A DNA stretch of 64,000 bases from Actinoplanes sp. NBRC 103695 (GTDB lineage: Bacteria > Actinomycetota > Actinomycetes > Mycobacteriales > Micromonosporaceae), in NCBI RefSeq assembly GCF_030269485.1, contig NZ_BSTL01000010.1, positions 271,442 to 335,441 on the forward strand. Direction: 5' to 3'. The number at the start of each line of letters is the position of its first letter. The first letter of the stretch is position 1. The notes beneath the pieces were generated by a model. It had not been told where the DNA came from, searched no databases, and saw only the letters and a program-made list of their open reading frames with translations. A program made the position numbers and the translations under genes. Shown here piece by piece: positions 22,001-28,437 of this stretch.

Positions 22001-22936
22001 ATCGCCGACGTCCGCGACTGCGCTAACGGCAGCGTAGCCGGTTGCATCTGGACGGCCATTGGCGTGATCCCCGTGGTAGGCAAGGCTGCGGTAGCGGTCA
22101 AGGGCGGCAAGACGGCCTTGACCGCCCTACGAGCGGGCCGAGCCGGCAGAGCCGGGAGTGGGGCCGATACCCTCGAGGATCTTGGCTCCTGCTTGCGGAG
22201 CTTCAGCGGTGATACCAAGGTGGTCATGGCCGACGGCTCCACAAAACCGATCAAGGACATCAAGGTCAGCGACGAGGTCCGGGCGACCGACCCGGAAACC
22301 GGCAAGGCCGGCCCACGCAAGGTCACCCATCTCTGGGTTCACCAAGACCAACTCGTCGACCTCCAGCTCTCCAACGGCAGCCGGGTCACCACAACCGAGG
22401 ATCACCCCTTCTGGAACGCCACTGACCAAGAATGGCAGGAAGCTCAGGACCTCGACCCCGGCGATCGCCTCTACACCGGCGGCTTCGCCCTGGCATCGAA
22501 CGCCGGCCTTGACTGGACCACCACCCGCACCAGTACCGCCTACAACCTCACTATCGACGACCTCCACACCTACTATGTATTCGCCGGGAATACTCCGGTG
22601 CTCGTACACAACACCGCTTGCCCAACCTTCGGTTTTGCGAAGGCGCCGAACTATCACGGGATCTATATCATCGTCATGCGGGATGGCAGAGCTTATGTTG
22701 GATCCGCCGGAAAAGAGGCGACCGCAACTGTTCATAAGCGACTTCATAAATCCTTCACGGACGAGAATGCCGCAGTCTACAAGGCGGGATACACTTACGA
22801 CGATGTGGACTTCGTGAGCACGAAGGACATGTCTGGAAAGACATGGGCTGAAATTCGTGAGGCGGAACAGGAGGCCATCGACCAGTTCGGTGGTGTGAAC
22901 GGGGGCGTCCTGTTGAACAGAAGGAACGAGATGTGA
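16055..22936 (+). CDS. Rhs-family polymorphic toxin with Hint domain and GIY-YIG nuclease tip
   Basis: A 2,293-residue exported Rhs protein. A signal peptide lies near the N-terminus (M-R-R-L-F-A-V-T from an internal ATG at 16088 is an alternative start). The N-terminal third carries the S-G-S-F-S-Y-N-V-P and V-G-L-S-Y-D-S-A-S-V-D-G motifs of actinobacterial Rhs shells. Rhs/YD repeats such as Y-D-A-L-G-R-S and Y-D-E-N-G-N-V follow, and the core closes at about 1827-1870 with G-A-R-E-Y-D-P-V-N-G-H-F-I-S-L-D-P. A Hint autoprotease spans about 2045-2187, from C-L-R-S-F-S-G-D-T to H-T-Y-Y-V-F-A-G-N-T-P-V-L-V-H-N. The final 105 residues form a GIY-YIG nuclease: G-I-Y-I-I, then R-A-Y-V-G-S-A, K-R-L-H-K, a Glu in E-A-E-Q-E-A and a terminal Asn. 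The tip would be released by Hint and cut nucleic acid in competitors. Base composition drops at the tip, consistent with tip exchange. Confidence 0.93.
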   Translation: MDSPDRIVSSRMRRLFAVTAAVTCALTVSVSAPAYAEPEPAPASPKPFPGRSVTGVTSVPTRFKAPPNAAATSYQPTATRMPSAAEATLTLGGSRARSAALPVWLEGGRGSARVRVIGEAQAHQSGLRGLMMTVAPDAAAAGKVRVGVDYKTFAEAYGGDYGARLRLFRMPACAATTPEAAACRTRTPLESRNDPQTRTVSAEVTLAEPMVLAAAAGTGSDSGTFAATDLKPSGSWSAGSNSGSFSYNVPVIIPPAVSGVVPSVGLSYDSASVDGQTASTQSQASWAGDGWGTPRSYIEQTFTSCKDKPEGVESPKKTSDLCYAGPVLTMSLNGAVSTLVWDAAKNVWKAESDGGEKITRSVNFDNGSGANDKNYWQVTTRDGTVYQFGRNRLPGWTSQRLTTNSVDTVPVYSPRATGPCHQASGFDNSWCTMARRWSLDYVEDVSGSAMTYYYTQEKNKYGRNNGSSEDEYVRDSYLDRIEYGFTGGNVYAVAPNRIVFKVDNRCASSCGALSDSTKTQYPDVPFDLYCPSSTSSKDCKQNWGPSFFSTKRLSSVVTEQYTSVSRRHEPVDAYALTHTMPATGDGKQPTLWLSQVVRTGYNPVEKGTFIQLPPIKFASKSLPNRVDTLSGWPSFYRHRLESITTESGSVITASYELTKPCGSTKPAPATNGTSCYPVNWTPEGRDEPIDDWFNKYAVTLVIQTDPTGGAVTTATSYEYDDPGWRFDDNELVKPKERTYGQFRGYGKVVTRSGDGFSDRKTRSESTYYRGLSRNNNSTVVNVTDTAGGVHEDRDELAGATLETRSFKGDGGALETSNISVYWVSAPSATRDRNAYNLEDLTANRISVALTYDRQALPGGGWRTTQTDNSYEDDVSSSAFGLLKAAYKHTDPVDPAYDRCTVNAYAPVNTTRNLVGLTSQSETFAKACGGFVRGTKPTRPAAFNTLTAPASVNRPAEVIDATRTFFDDHAWSTDYPQARVPDRGIATMVRRATGFADGAYTWQTTTRSKTDTIGRTTENYDANGSQTLTTYATDENGLPVGMTVRNALQQRITTTTEPRRGNQVSTLGRNDELTQQEYDALGRSTAVWLNSRAKTQPADRTFAYVVSQTGASSTTTNVMNDSKSYVQTIQLYDAQLRPRQTQAQTPQGGRMVTDTFYDTHGWVKATFNGWWDSTTLPSTARIITVPNLPKVVPNQTFTTYDGLGRPVIVQQAEDGVAVSETVTVHGGDRTTVIPPAGGTVTSTVTDPVGRTTSLVQYSTRPMVTRPADTFTGNFTVSGGTTTTTRYGYDVRGNQNELTDALGNDWTARYDLLGRMVGRTDPDGGDTSMTYDENGNVLATTDARQKTISATYDALNRKTAAYASPSDAQTDANRIARWVFDNADNAVPNMPFAKGKLTSSAAYWDGREYKTQVKGYNVAGKPTGESITIPDSEGALGGTYDFTHQYTPNNFLPLKEFYPAKGGLPAETTLGAYDAFDQIQRLGGNSGYTDRTIYDAYGRINYAQYGNSTNFAAVENDYDAHTGRLVERTVARQPNKAEIEKQQYRHDKVGNILAQTTTRTLSGNVAETQCYTYDELRRLTEAWTATDNCATQPTAANRSMVGNTIGGGSAYWTSWTFDEVGNRQAQIERNLTGGTDNTTDYRYDGNGKSQPHTLTSTTSTAPNPATSYAYDASGNMTSRNAGQGAQTLTWNDAGQLTKVSGPSGTSTNIYDADGNLLLQKDPGTTTLYLGAQQHVLNTSTNVVTGTRYYALPGGAVAVRKGTANTDFSFELSDGQGTPNLYLDNTGQTPTWRQFTPYGGPRGTAGVYPDNRAFLNKPASSTTGFTRLGAREYDPVNGHFISLDPLQDKASPQQWQGYTYANNNPVTFSDPAGTDPGGGQCADEGRCSKAALTQNAKKSDSGPAEKKSIEQVVKEGARCSDAEDNCTGLDPVGNWKKGQRFHELSQTQQAEALRRWYCTNNEEECAKMRKEESKAATEFFYELSGIADVRDCANGSVAGCIWTAIGVIPVVGKAAVAVKGGKTALTALRAGRAGRAGSGADTLEDLGSCLRSFSGDTKVVMADGSTKPIKDIKVSDEVRATDPETGKAGPRKVTHLWVHQDQLVDLQLSNGSRVTTTEDHPFWNATDQEWQEAQDLDPGDRLYTGGFALASNAGLDWTTTRTSTAYNLTIDDLHTYYVFAGNTPVLVHNTACPTFGFAKAPNYHGIYIIVMRDGRAYVGSAGKEATATVHKRLHKSFTDENAAVYKAGYTYDDVDFVSTKDMSGKTWAEIREAEQEAIDQFGGVNGGVLLNRRNEM

Positions 22937-23739
22937 TGCGGGCAGATTACGATGTGCTAAAGCGGGAGATCGGATCGAGCCAGGATTTCGCTGATCTCCA
23001 GGGAGTGTTCATTGACGGCGGGCACAATGGAGTCTACATTCGCGTCCCCCGGGGGCTGGAACTTGATGATGTAGATTTCCTTGAGCGACTTCCAGGTCTC
23101 AAGTATGTGGAGGTTGACGGTGCTGTACGTGATGACTCTCGAGCGTTTTCATTGCCGGAGGTCGAGGAGCTGACTCTCCTCACGGGAAGCCAGGTTCCGT
23201 TTCGTGCTTCCGCAAGTGATACTCTCACATCGCTCGGTATTGATGATCGACCAGGCGTTCTCGATCTCTCTGCGTATACAGGACTTCAGAACCTGACCGT
23301 GTGGTCATTCGCGCGGAAAGAACTCGACTTTCTGTCCGGAGCTCCGCATCTGCGCTGGCTGAAGGTGGAGGGAATGGGTCAGGCCGTAAATCTTGAAGGT
23401 ATAGGAAAATGTCGGTCTCTCCTTGAGGTTGAACTACTGGAGATCCACGCGGAGAGCCTCGCTCCGCTCCGTTCTGTGCGGGACTTGCTGAGGCTGTGGA
23501 TCATCGGGCCTGCGAAGCCCCAGGGCTCATCGAATCTGGATCTGGGTGAACTCTCTGGCATGCGGTCGCTGAGGGAGCTTCGTATCACTAATTCTGGGGC
23601 CGTGTATTCTGTGGAGCCTTTGCTGGGACTGTCGGATCTCCAAGATGTCCGCCTGAGGGGAACGCGGGTTCTGGAGCCGAGCGCGGAAGTGTTGCAACGT
23701 CTCTCGCGTAGAGCAAGAGTGGTCGGGCCCGACGAGTGA
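22936..23739 (+). CDS. Leucine-rich-repeat protein, probable immunity protein for the GIY-YIG tip
   Basis: A 267-residue cytoplasmic protein with no signal peptide, composed of irregular leucine-rich repeats (for example L-D-L-S-A-Y-T-G-L-Q-N-L-T-V and L-R-S-L-R-E-L-R-I-T-N). ATG 22936 overlaps the toxin stop (TGATG) with AAGGA about 10 nt upstream; a GTG at 22933 is also in frame. Tight coupling directly behind a variable toxin tip is the usual place of a cognate immunity gene, and LRR immunity proteins are known in polymorphic toxin systems. Codon use is AT-richer than in the Rhs shell, so toxin tip and immunity gene probably arrived together. Direct binding to the tip is inferred. Confidence 0.75.
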   Translation: MRADYDVLKREIGSSQDFADLQGVFIDGGHNGVYIRVPRGLELDDVDFLERLPGLKYVEVDGAVRDDSRAFSLPEVEELTLLTGSQVPFRASASDTLTSLGIDDRPGVLDLSAYTGLQNLTVWSFARKELDFLSGAPHLRWLKVEGMGQAVNLEGIGKCRSLLEVELLEIHAESLAPLRSVRDLLRLWIIGPAKPQGSSNLDLGELSGMRSLRELRITNSGAVYSVEPLLGLSDLQDVRLRGTRVLEPSAEVLQRLSRRARVVGPDE

Positions 23740-23745
23740 GGCGAA

Positions 23746-24008
23746 GTGCTTGACGTAGAGGAATACGCCCGCGGCGTCGCGGAATGTACAAGTAGCTGAC
23801 GCAAGGTCCCAACTTGATCAAGAATGACCAAGGTGTGCTTGCCGACCTTCGACAAGGAATTGTTGGCCGCAGACTCCATGGCGTCGCCTATGTAGGTGCG
23901 GCATCGGATCTGTGGCCGAGTGGTTATCGTTCGGATTCCAACGTGCGGGAATCTTTTGAAGATTGGTTGGCGTGGCTCGGAGCGAATAGGGCGGATGATG
24001 TTGAGTAG
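23746..24008 (+). pseudogene. Decayed small gene, possible displaced immunity remnant
   Basis: A GTG at 23746, with GAGG from the preceding stop region just upstream, opens a frame that stops after 17 codons at 23799. A different frame from about 23814 to 24008 then encodes 64 residues (G-V-L-A-D-L-R-Q-G-I-V-G-R-R-L-H-G-V-A-Y, later S-F-E-D-W-L-A-W-L) that look like the C-terminal end of a small globular protein but lack a convincing start. The two parts together are most simply a frameshifted or internally deleted gene. Its place right after a toxin-immunity pair suggests an older immunity gene, but I cannot name the family. Confidence 0.4.
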
Positions 24009-24237
24009 TGGGGCGGCTAGTTCCGTTGGGCGGTAGAGGTCCGGGTGGCAGGGCGCGACCAGTGCGCGCCTGAGTGTCACTGGTGTGCGTCGGCGGCGGC
24101 GTACGTTGCCGTCACAATTGGCCACGCATTCTTGTGCGTCGATAGATGGTCGCGTGGCTCGAAACCTGGGCCCGTGAGCCCTTCCAGGAGTCTGGTCTGG
24201 TTGGCGGCCTCGGTTTGTCGGCGCGGGGGCCGTAGGC

Positions 24238-24813
24238 CTATAGCGCGTTCGCGCGGCCCGGCTTCGGCCGGGGCCGCCCTTGATTATGTAGAGCAGTTTT
24301 GAACCAGCTTGGTCCGCGGCTGGTGGCTACTGCTTTGGTGCCGCGGGTGCGGCGGCTGCTGCGCCGCTTGGTGGGCGCGGCCGGCGGCTCGTCGTCGCTG
24401 GTGACGGTTGCGACGGCGGATGGTTTGGCGAAGTTGCCGTGGTCGGTCTGGTATTTGATCACCTCGTCGGTGAGTTGGCTGTGGGTGTCGGCGTGGCCGA
24501 GGAAGTCTCGCAGGGCGGCATTCTTCTCGTCGATGGCGCGGGCCTGGTGGTAGCGGATGGTGATCGCCTGCCGGTCGGCGAGGTTGGCCGCGACCCGGCG
24601 CCTGAGTTCGGGGTCGTCGATCGGCTCCTGTAGGACTCCGCCGCGCAGGAGGTCGAAGGCGTCGGCGTGGACGAAGGTGCCTTTGCCGGCGACGGCGTAG
24701 GTGATGCGCCGGTGTTGCAGCTCGCGTAGGGCGCGTTGGGCGGTTATGGAGGCCACGCCGTACACATCGGCCATCTTGCGGGCGGTTCGTCGCCCCGGCC
24801 GACTCGACCGCAT
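24238..24813 (-). CDS. GntR-family regulator with a damaged 5' end
   Basis: A recognisable GntR winged-helix half: A-R-K-M-A-D-V-Y-G-V-A-S-I-T-A-Q-R-A-L-R-E-L-Q followed by Y-A-V-A-G-K-G-T-F-V-H. The first helix and the usual P-G-x-x-L-P-S lead-in are missing from this frame. Another frame just upstream (R-Y-G-A-V-A-E-P-E-P) could hold a shifted version of it. Residues about 90-150 are helical, and the C-terminus is Arg/Lys-rich without the usual effector domain. ATG 24813 is the best start in frame, but no good ribosome-binding site is seen. It stands alone and in reverse orientation between two decayed toxin-locus pieces and is likely non-functional or altered. Confidence 0.5.
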   Translation of the reverse strand: MRSSRPGRRTARKMADVYGVASITAQRALRELQHRRITYAVAGKGTFVHADAFDLLRGGVLQEPIDDPELRRRVAANLADRQAITIRYHQARAIDEKNAALRDFLGHADTHSQLTDEVIKYQTDHGNFAKPSAVATVTSDDEPPAAPTKRRSSRRTRGTKAVATSRGPSWFKTALHNQGRPRPKPGRANAL

Positions 24814-25041
24814 CCCGATCAATGACACCGTCAGGCTCAGGCTCCGCCACCGCGCCGTACCTCGGATAGCCGCGCCAGACTCGCCCGACGGACGCCAACG
24901 TCGCTGGCTGTCTGCCCACGTTGCCGTCACGGTTGCCGTCAATGCCACCCGACGCCCCGATCCGCTTCCGGACCGTTCCGAGAAAGACCAGGTGAGAGCC
25001 CCGCACCGATAAGTCACGCGCCGTGTCGGCGGTGAATATGC

Positions 25042-25420
25042 CACACGTACTATGTGCTCGCCGGCGACTCGCCTGTCCTCGTGAACAACTTGGGAGAGTG
25101 CCCGGTAACGGGACTGCCGCATGGCGCGCTGGGGAAGCTGCATCCCTGCAGCGGATGCTGACAGAGGGGTTCACCAATGTCGAGAAGCAGGTGAGGTTCC
25201 GGAACAGTCACGGCGAACGTCTTTGTCGCCGACTACGTCGGCAAGGACAAGGCCGGGAACTGGGTGGCGGTGGAGGCCAAGACCGGGCGCGGCGCGACGA
25301 TCAGCTACAACCAGCAGGTCGGCTATCCCGAGCTCGAGGCCAGCGGAGCGGTCGTCGACACTAAGAAGCTCGCCGGGCATGGTATTCCGAAGGGCGCAAG
25401 AGTAAACATGGGCGTGTGCA
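25042..25420 (+). pseudogene. Orphan Rhs toxin tip with Hint-end scar, frameshifted
   Basis: The segment begins with H-T-Y-Y-V-L-A-G-D-S-P-V-L-V-N-N, the same Hint terminus as the live Rhs gene (H-T-Y-Y-V-F-A-G-N-T-P-V-L-V-H-N), and then G-E-C-P-V-T-G. The frame stops at 25161. A second frame carries L-Q-R-M-L-T-E-G-F-T-N-V-E-K-Q-V-R-F-R-N-S, and a third carries F-V-A-D-Y-V-G-K-D then V-A-V-E-A-K-T-G-R-G-A. Joined, these resemble a PD-(D/E)xK-type nuclease tip (D followed by E-A-K). There are at least two frameshifts and no start. It is best read as a displaced toxin cartridge left behind when the GIY-YIG tip replaced it. Confidence 0.7.
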
Positions 25421-25436
25421 AACGAGACCAGACGGC

Positions 25437-25721
25437 ATGGCTCTTGACGAGGCGGTCGACCGGCTCCGCAGATACATGTTGGCGAAGAAGCATCAGCTTC
25501 AGGCCGATCGAGCTTTGCGTATTATCATCGATTGCCGCGCGAATATCGATTTCGTTATGTACGACAATCGGCGGCCCGGTGAGTCAGATGAACTCGACGA
25601 CCTGGTCAATAAGCTCGGTCTCCTACCCGCCAATCGCCTTGGTAGTCCTAGCCCGCCTTCAGTGAGGCGAGCCAAGCACCGTCTTCGCGGGCGTAAGCCG
25701 AAGAAGAAGGGCAATCGCTGA
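25437..25721 (+). CDS. Small hypothetical protein after the orphan tip
   Basis: 94 residues beginning M-A-L-D-E-A-V-D-R-L-R-R-Y-M-L-A-K-K, with a short beta-rich middle (R-A-L-R-I-I-I-D-C-R-A-N-I-D-F-V-M-Y) and a very basic Arg/Lys tail. No ribosome-binding site is obvious. Directly following the orphan toxin tip, it could be the matching immunity gene or its remnant; I do not recognise the family. Its codon bias is weaker than that of neighbouring core genes. Confidence 0.4.
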   Translation: MALDEAVDRLRRYMLAKKHQLQADRALRIIIDCRANIDFVMYDNRRPGESDELDDLVNKLGLLPANRLGSPSPPSVRRAKHRLRGRKPKKKGNR

Positions 25722-25848
25722 CGTCGGCGGCGAGTGCAGGAACTAGGTCCATGCGCCGAGCGTATAGCAATGGGTTGCGCCAGTCCGTCTATCCAAGCGG
25801 TTTGGCAGGCTGGCACTATATCAGCTCTCGTGAGCACCGGATGGATCG

Positions 25849-26889
25849 TTAAAGGGTTTCCGCCAGTTTGCGTAATTCTACTGCGATCCTTTCGTAGGCC
25901 AAGCCATCCTTTTCGAGCTTCCGGGCACGCCGGCCGCCATCTCGATAGACCTCGGTTTTCCATTTGCCGCCCGACGGAATGGCGCAAACCGTGATTCCTC
26001 TACGAAACCTGAATGGCTCGCCGCGGAGGCAAATCTGATGATCTTCGTGATCGGCTAACAGTGACCACTCTCTTGGGTGGGGAGATGCCTGACTCAGTTG
26101 ATTAGCAAAGTCCCTGGCCGAGGCAGCTCGACCTTCCGGATCGTATGACAGGCTCCTTTCAATAACAGTGCCTGTCGCCCTCGAAACGTGGGGTGCAAGA
26201 TCTCTAACGGATCGCCGCTCTCCCTTGAGAACGCGTTTAGCGACATCGCCTCTGTTGTACACCGGATACTGACCTGTCATCATAAAGAAAACAGTCGCAG
26301 CCAGTGAATATATATCTGTTCGCACTGAACATTTTCCGAAAGTGCTGAGCGCTTCGGGTGCCATCGTTTGCGGAGTTCCTCTCGGAGGGCTCTTTCCGTC
26401 GGGACCCATTTGAATCGCCAACCCAAGATCTCCCAGCAGCGCGTCGCCTGCGCTGTCTAAATAGACGTTGGCCGGTTTGATGTCGCGGTGTAGTAGGCGT
26501 TCATCATGAATTCGCTGAAGCCCGTGTGCGACCTGCATCCCCCAGCGGATTGCCTTCGATGGGGTGATACCGCGGTTCCGAATCTTCGCCTCTATGTCGC
26601 CGCCGGGCAAGAGTGGCGTTGTGATGTAGCGGAGATCGGCTGGACTTGCTACGTCAGCGTTCAACACCCTCAGCAGGTAATCGCTCTCCAAACGCTTAAG
26701 GATCTTCGCTTCATCCCACGTCGCGGGCTCTCCGGGTTGGGGTCGGAGCAGCTTTAGAGCTTGTTCCACTCCCAGGTTTCGATCGAGCACGCGGTACACC
26801 TGACCTTGCGTGCCTTCGCCTAGTGCCTCGAGGACGTCGTAGCGATCACCGATGCGCGTGCCCGGCGGCACCATCAGCCCTGAAGTCAT
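25849..26889 (-). CDS. Ser/Thr protein kinase with a C-terminal domain and no membrane anchor
   Basis: 346 residues. The kinase domain (about 15-275) has G-E-G-T-Q-G-Q-V in the glycine loop, Lys in A-L-K-L-L, catalytic H-R-D-I-K-P-A-N-V, and M-A-P-E-A-L. The metal-binding D-F-G is replaced by D-L-G in G-D-L-G-L-A. Unlike housekeeping Pkn kinases there is no transmembrane segment or PASTA repeat. The last 70 residues form a small domain (W-S-L-L-A-D-H-E to W-K-T-E-V-Y) followed by a basic helix. The start is 17 nt from the divergent start of the next gene, so the two share a very compact control region. It lies in the AT-richer island with an unknown gene and a PRTase-like gene; a stress or defence role is only inference. 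Confidence 0.85.
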   Translation of the reverse strand: MTSGLMVPPGTRIGDRYDVLEALGEGTQGQVYRVLDRNLGVEQALKLLRPQPGEPATWDEAKILKRLESDYLLRVLNADVASPADLRYITTPLLPGGDIEAKIRNRGITPSKAIRWGMQVAHGLQRIHDERLLHRDIKPANVYLDSAGDALLGDLGLAIQMGPDGKSPPRGTPQTMAPEALSTFGKCSVRTDIYSLAATVFFMMTGQYPVYNRGDVAKRVLKGERRSVRDLAPHVSRATGTVIERSLSYDPEGRAASARDFANQLSQASPHPREWSLLADHEDHQICLRGEPFRFRRGITVCAIPSGGKWKTEVYRDGGRRARKLEKDGLAYERIAVELRKLAETL

Positions 26890-26906
26890 GGTGAAGAGGG
26901 TAGATT

Positions 26907-27365
26907 ATGTCAGTGATCGCTCTTGGCATCGTCGTCAAGCCATCTGCCCCTCCGTCGGCGGAGTGCGTGATTTTGTCGGGATCTGTCGAGGACCCGCGGT
27001 TGATCGAATCCTTCGCGTTGAAGTCGAACCAAGACTCCACGGTGAACCAGATTGATCTTCTTGGGAAGTCCCTGAGCAGCAAGTTGAGCGGGACGAGCGT
27101 TGACATCGTCGTTATACGCGTAGCCGACTTCGCCAGGGTCGCGACGCGACGCAATGCGAGCTCGATTCGGCTACTTGTTGAAGGAGCCCTTGCATTCGTT
27201 GCGCGAAGCAGAGTGACGTCCGTACATATTAGGGGCGGCAAGGAGGTCGGCGAGTCCTTGAGCCTGTCTAAGGACGAGGCTGACGAGAGGGGCAGGGCGA
27301 TCGCCAGCTCGCGTAAGGAGGCGGCGGCTGCCGCGTTGAGCGGTCTGGCTACTGAGCACACATGA
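26907..27365 (+). CDS. Unknown 152-residue protein of the kinase/PRTase trio
   Basis: I do not recognise the family. The sequence alternates strands and helices: an N-terminal strand (V-I-A-L-G-I-V-V), two more strands (E-C-V-I-L-S-G-S-V; V-D-I-V-V-I-R-V-A-D) and a helix with Arg-rich faces. A V-T-S-V-H-I-R-G strand and a C-terminal Lys/Glu/Ala-rich helix follow. The pattern with acidic residues at strand ends is loosely like a RuvC/RNase H fold, but that is speculative. ATG 26907 has GAGGG about 8 nt upstream. It runs opposite to both neighbours: its start almost abuts the kinase start and its last 17 bases overlap the end of the PRTase-like gene. Confidence 0.65.
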   Translation: MSVIALGIVVKPSAPPSAECVILSGSVEDPRLIESFALKSNQDSTVNQIDLLGKSLSSKLSGTSVDIVVIRVADFARVATRRNASSIRLLVEGALAFVARSRVTSVHIRGGKEVGESLSLSKDEADERGRAIASSRKEAAAAALSGLATEHT

Positions 27366-27771
27366 CGGTTGAACGATCAAGGATCTTCAGGCCATCTAAG
27401 CCGCACTCTGCTGGCCCAACCGCTCCGCGAAGAGCATGAAGGACAAAGCCCTCGACTTTGCTGGCTCCGCCATCACGTTCTCTGCGTACAGTCTCTGCCA
27501 TTGAGGTGCCGCTCGCGATGTTGATGTCCACGACCAGCACGGCTCTCGCGGCGGGGGGCGGTGCTGGCTCAAGGCACTCCTGTTGGCTGAGCAGGAGTAG
27601 AGCTGCTCCCACGATCCGCTCAGCCGGAGGGCTCGCCGCAACTAGGCGTGTAGCGCCGCACAACGTTGCGAAGCTGCGGACCTCAGACGCCGCGGCCAGC
27701 AATGCTGACGGGCTAGTCAGCAGATCAACGTTTCGCCGGCTCGTAGCTAGTAGTTCCAAGAGGTCCGTCAT
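27349..27771 (-). CDS. Phosphoribosyltransferase-like protein
   Basis: 140 residues starting M-T-D-L-L-E-L-L, with GGGAGGG just upstream of ATG 27771 (a TTG at 27795 is a weaker option). The motif A-V-L-V-V-D-I-N-I-A-S-G-T-S-M-A-E-T-V-R has the shape of the PRPP-binding loop of type I phosphoribosyltransferases (hydrophobic strand, Asp, then G-T-S), with the second Asp of the usual D-D replaced by Ile. The protein is short for the family and lacks an obvious base-specificity hood. It converges with, and overlaps by 17 bases, the unknown gene next to the kinase. A salvage role is unlikely from context; a regulatory or conflict role is inference. Confidence 0.6.
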   Translation of the reverse strand: MTDLLELLATSRRNVDLLTSPSALLAAASEVRSFATLCGATRLVAASPPAERIVGAALLLLSQQECLEPAPPPAARAVLVVDINIASGTSMAETVRRERDGGASKVEGFVLHALRGAVGPAECGLDGLKILDRSTVMCAQ

Positions 27772-27795
27772 GCCGCCCTCCCAATCGTCGCGCAA

Positions 27796-28224
27796 GCCGC
27801 TGCCAGTATGGGCCGTTGCGCCTCTTCTTAGGGATCTTGGTCGATGATTACAACCGTGACGGCACGGCGCTTACTGGTGCGAAAGGTGCGATAGGTCTGC
27901 TTTTGCACGTCATAAACGTGGTTTTTGGTGTGGTTTGCACTTTACGCAACGAGCCGATCGGCTGAACGAAACTTCCACTAACAGGCGACCATGTATCGAA
28001 CTGTGTGCCACAGAGCAGGTCGCTAACTTGTCCAGGCGTAGCTGCTGGCCGATGGGCTTGATCAGTAGATCGGTTAACCGGCCTGTGCAAGCCGTGCAAC
28101 GGAGAGCTTTCCTCGCTTCTCTCTCCCCCGGATCGTCAGGGTCAATGAGCGCGCCAAGAGGCTCGCTTTTCGGCGCATGTCAGCCGGAAGAGCCAACTGA
28201 CCCCGCGCGAATCGACCGCTTGCG
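27796..28224. other. 429-bp stretch without a supported gene
   Basis: AT-richer than the flanks. Small open frames exist on both strands, but none has a plausible ribosome-binding site or the GC-rich third positions of real genes here. It probably holds the promoter of the PRTase-like gene on its left. No repeat or RNA gene is recognised. Confidence 0.4.
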
Positions 28225-28437
28225 TCAGAGGTCAAACTCGCCGCCTCGAACGCCTGCGATGAAGGCCGCCCACTCCCGTGGAGAGAACATGAGCGTGCCG
28301 CCGTCTCGATCTTTGGTGTCTCGGACAGCTACCAGGTCGGGGAGGTTGGTGGCTACCTCTACGCAGTTGCCCTCGCTGCCGCTGCGGCTGGACTTGCGCC
28401 AAATGGCGCCGTCGAGGTTGGGCTTCACTGCGACCAC
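28225..28437 (-). CDS. DUF397 domain protein
   Basis: 70 residues with the DUF397 hallmark W-R-K-S-S-R-S-G-S-E-G-N-C-V-E-V, later V-R-D-T-K-D-R-D-G-G and F-S-P-R-E-W-A-A-F. These tiny cytoplasmic proteins almost always follow an XRE/DUF5753 regulator in actinomycetes and in Streptomyces modulate it in development or secondary metabolism (WhiJ/AbaA-like pairs). The start lies inside the last codons of the upstream regulator (13-nt overlap), so the two are co-translated. Confidence 0.92.
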   Translation of the reverse strand: MVAVKPNLDGAIWRKSSRSGSEGNCVEVATNLPDLVAVRDTKDRDGGTLMFSPREWAAFIAGVRGGEFDL

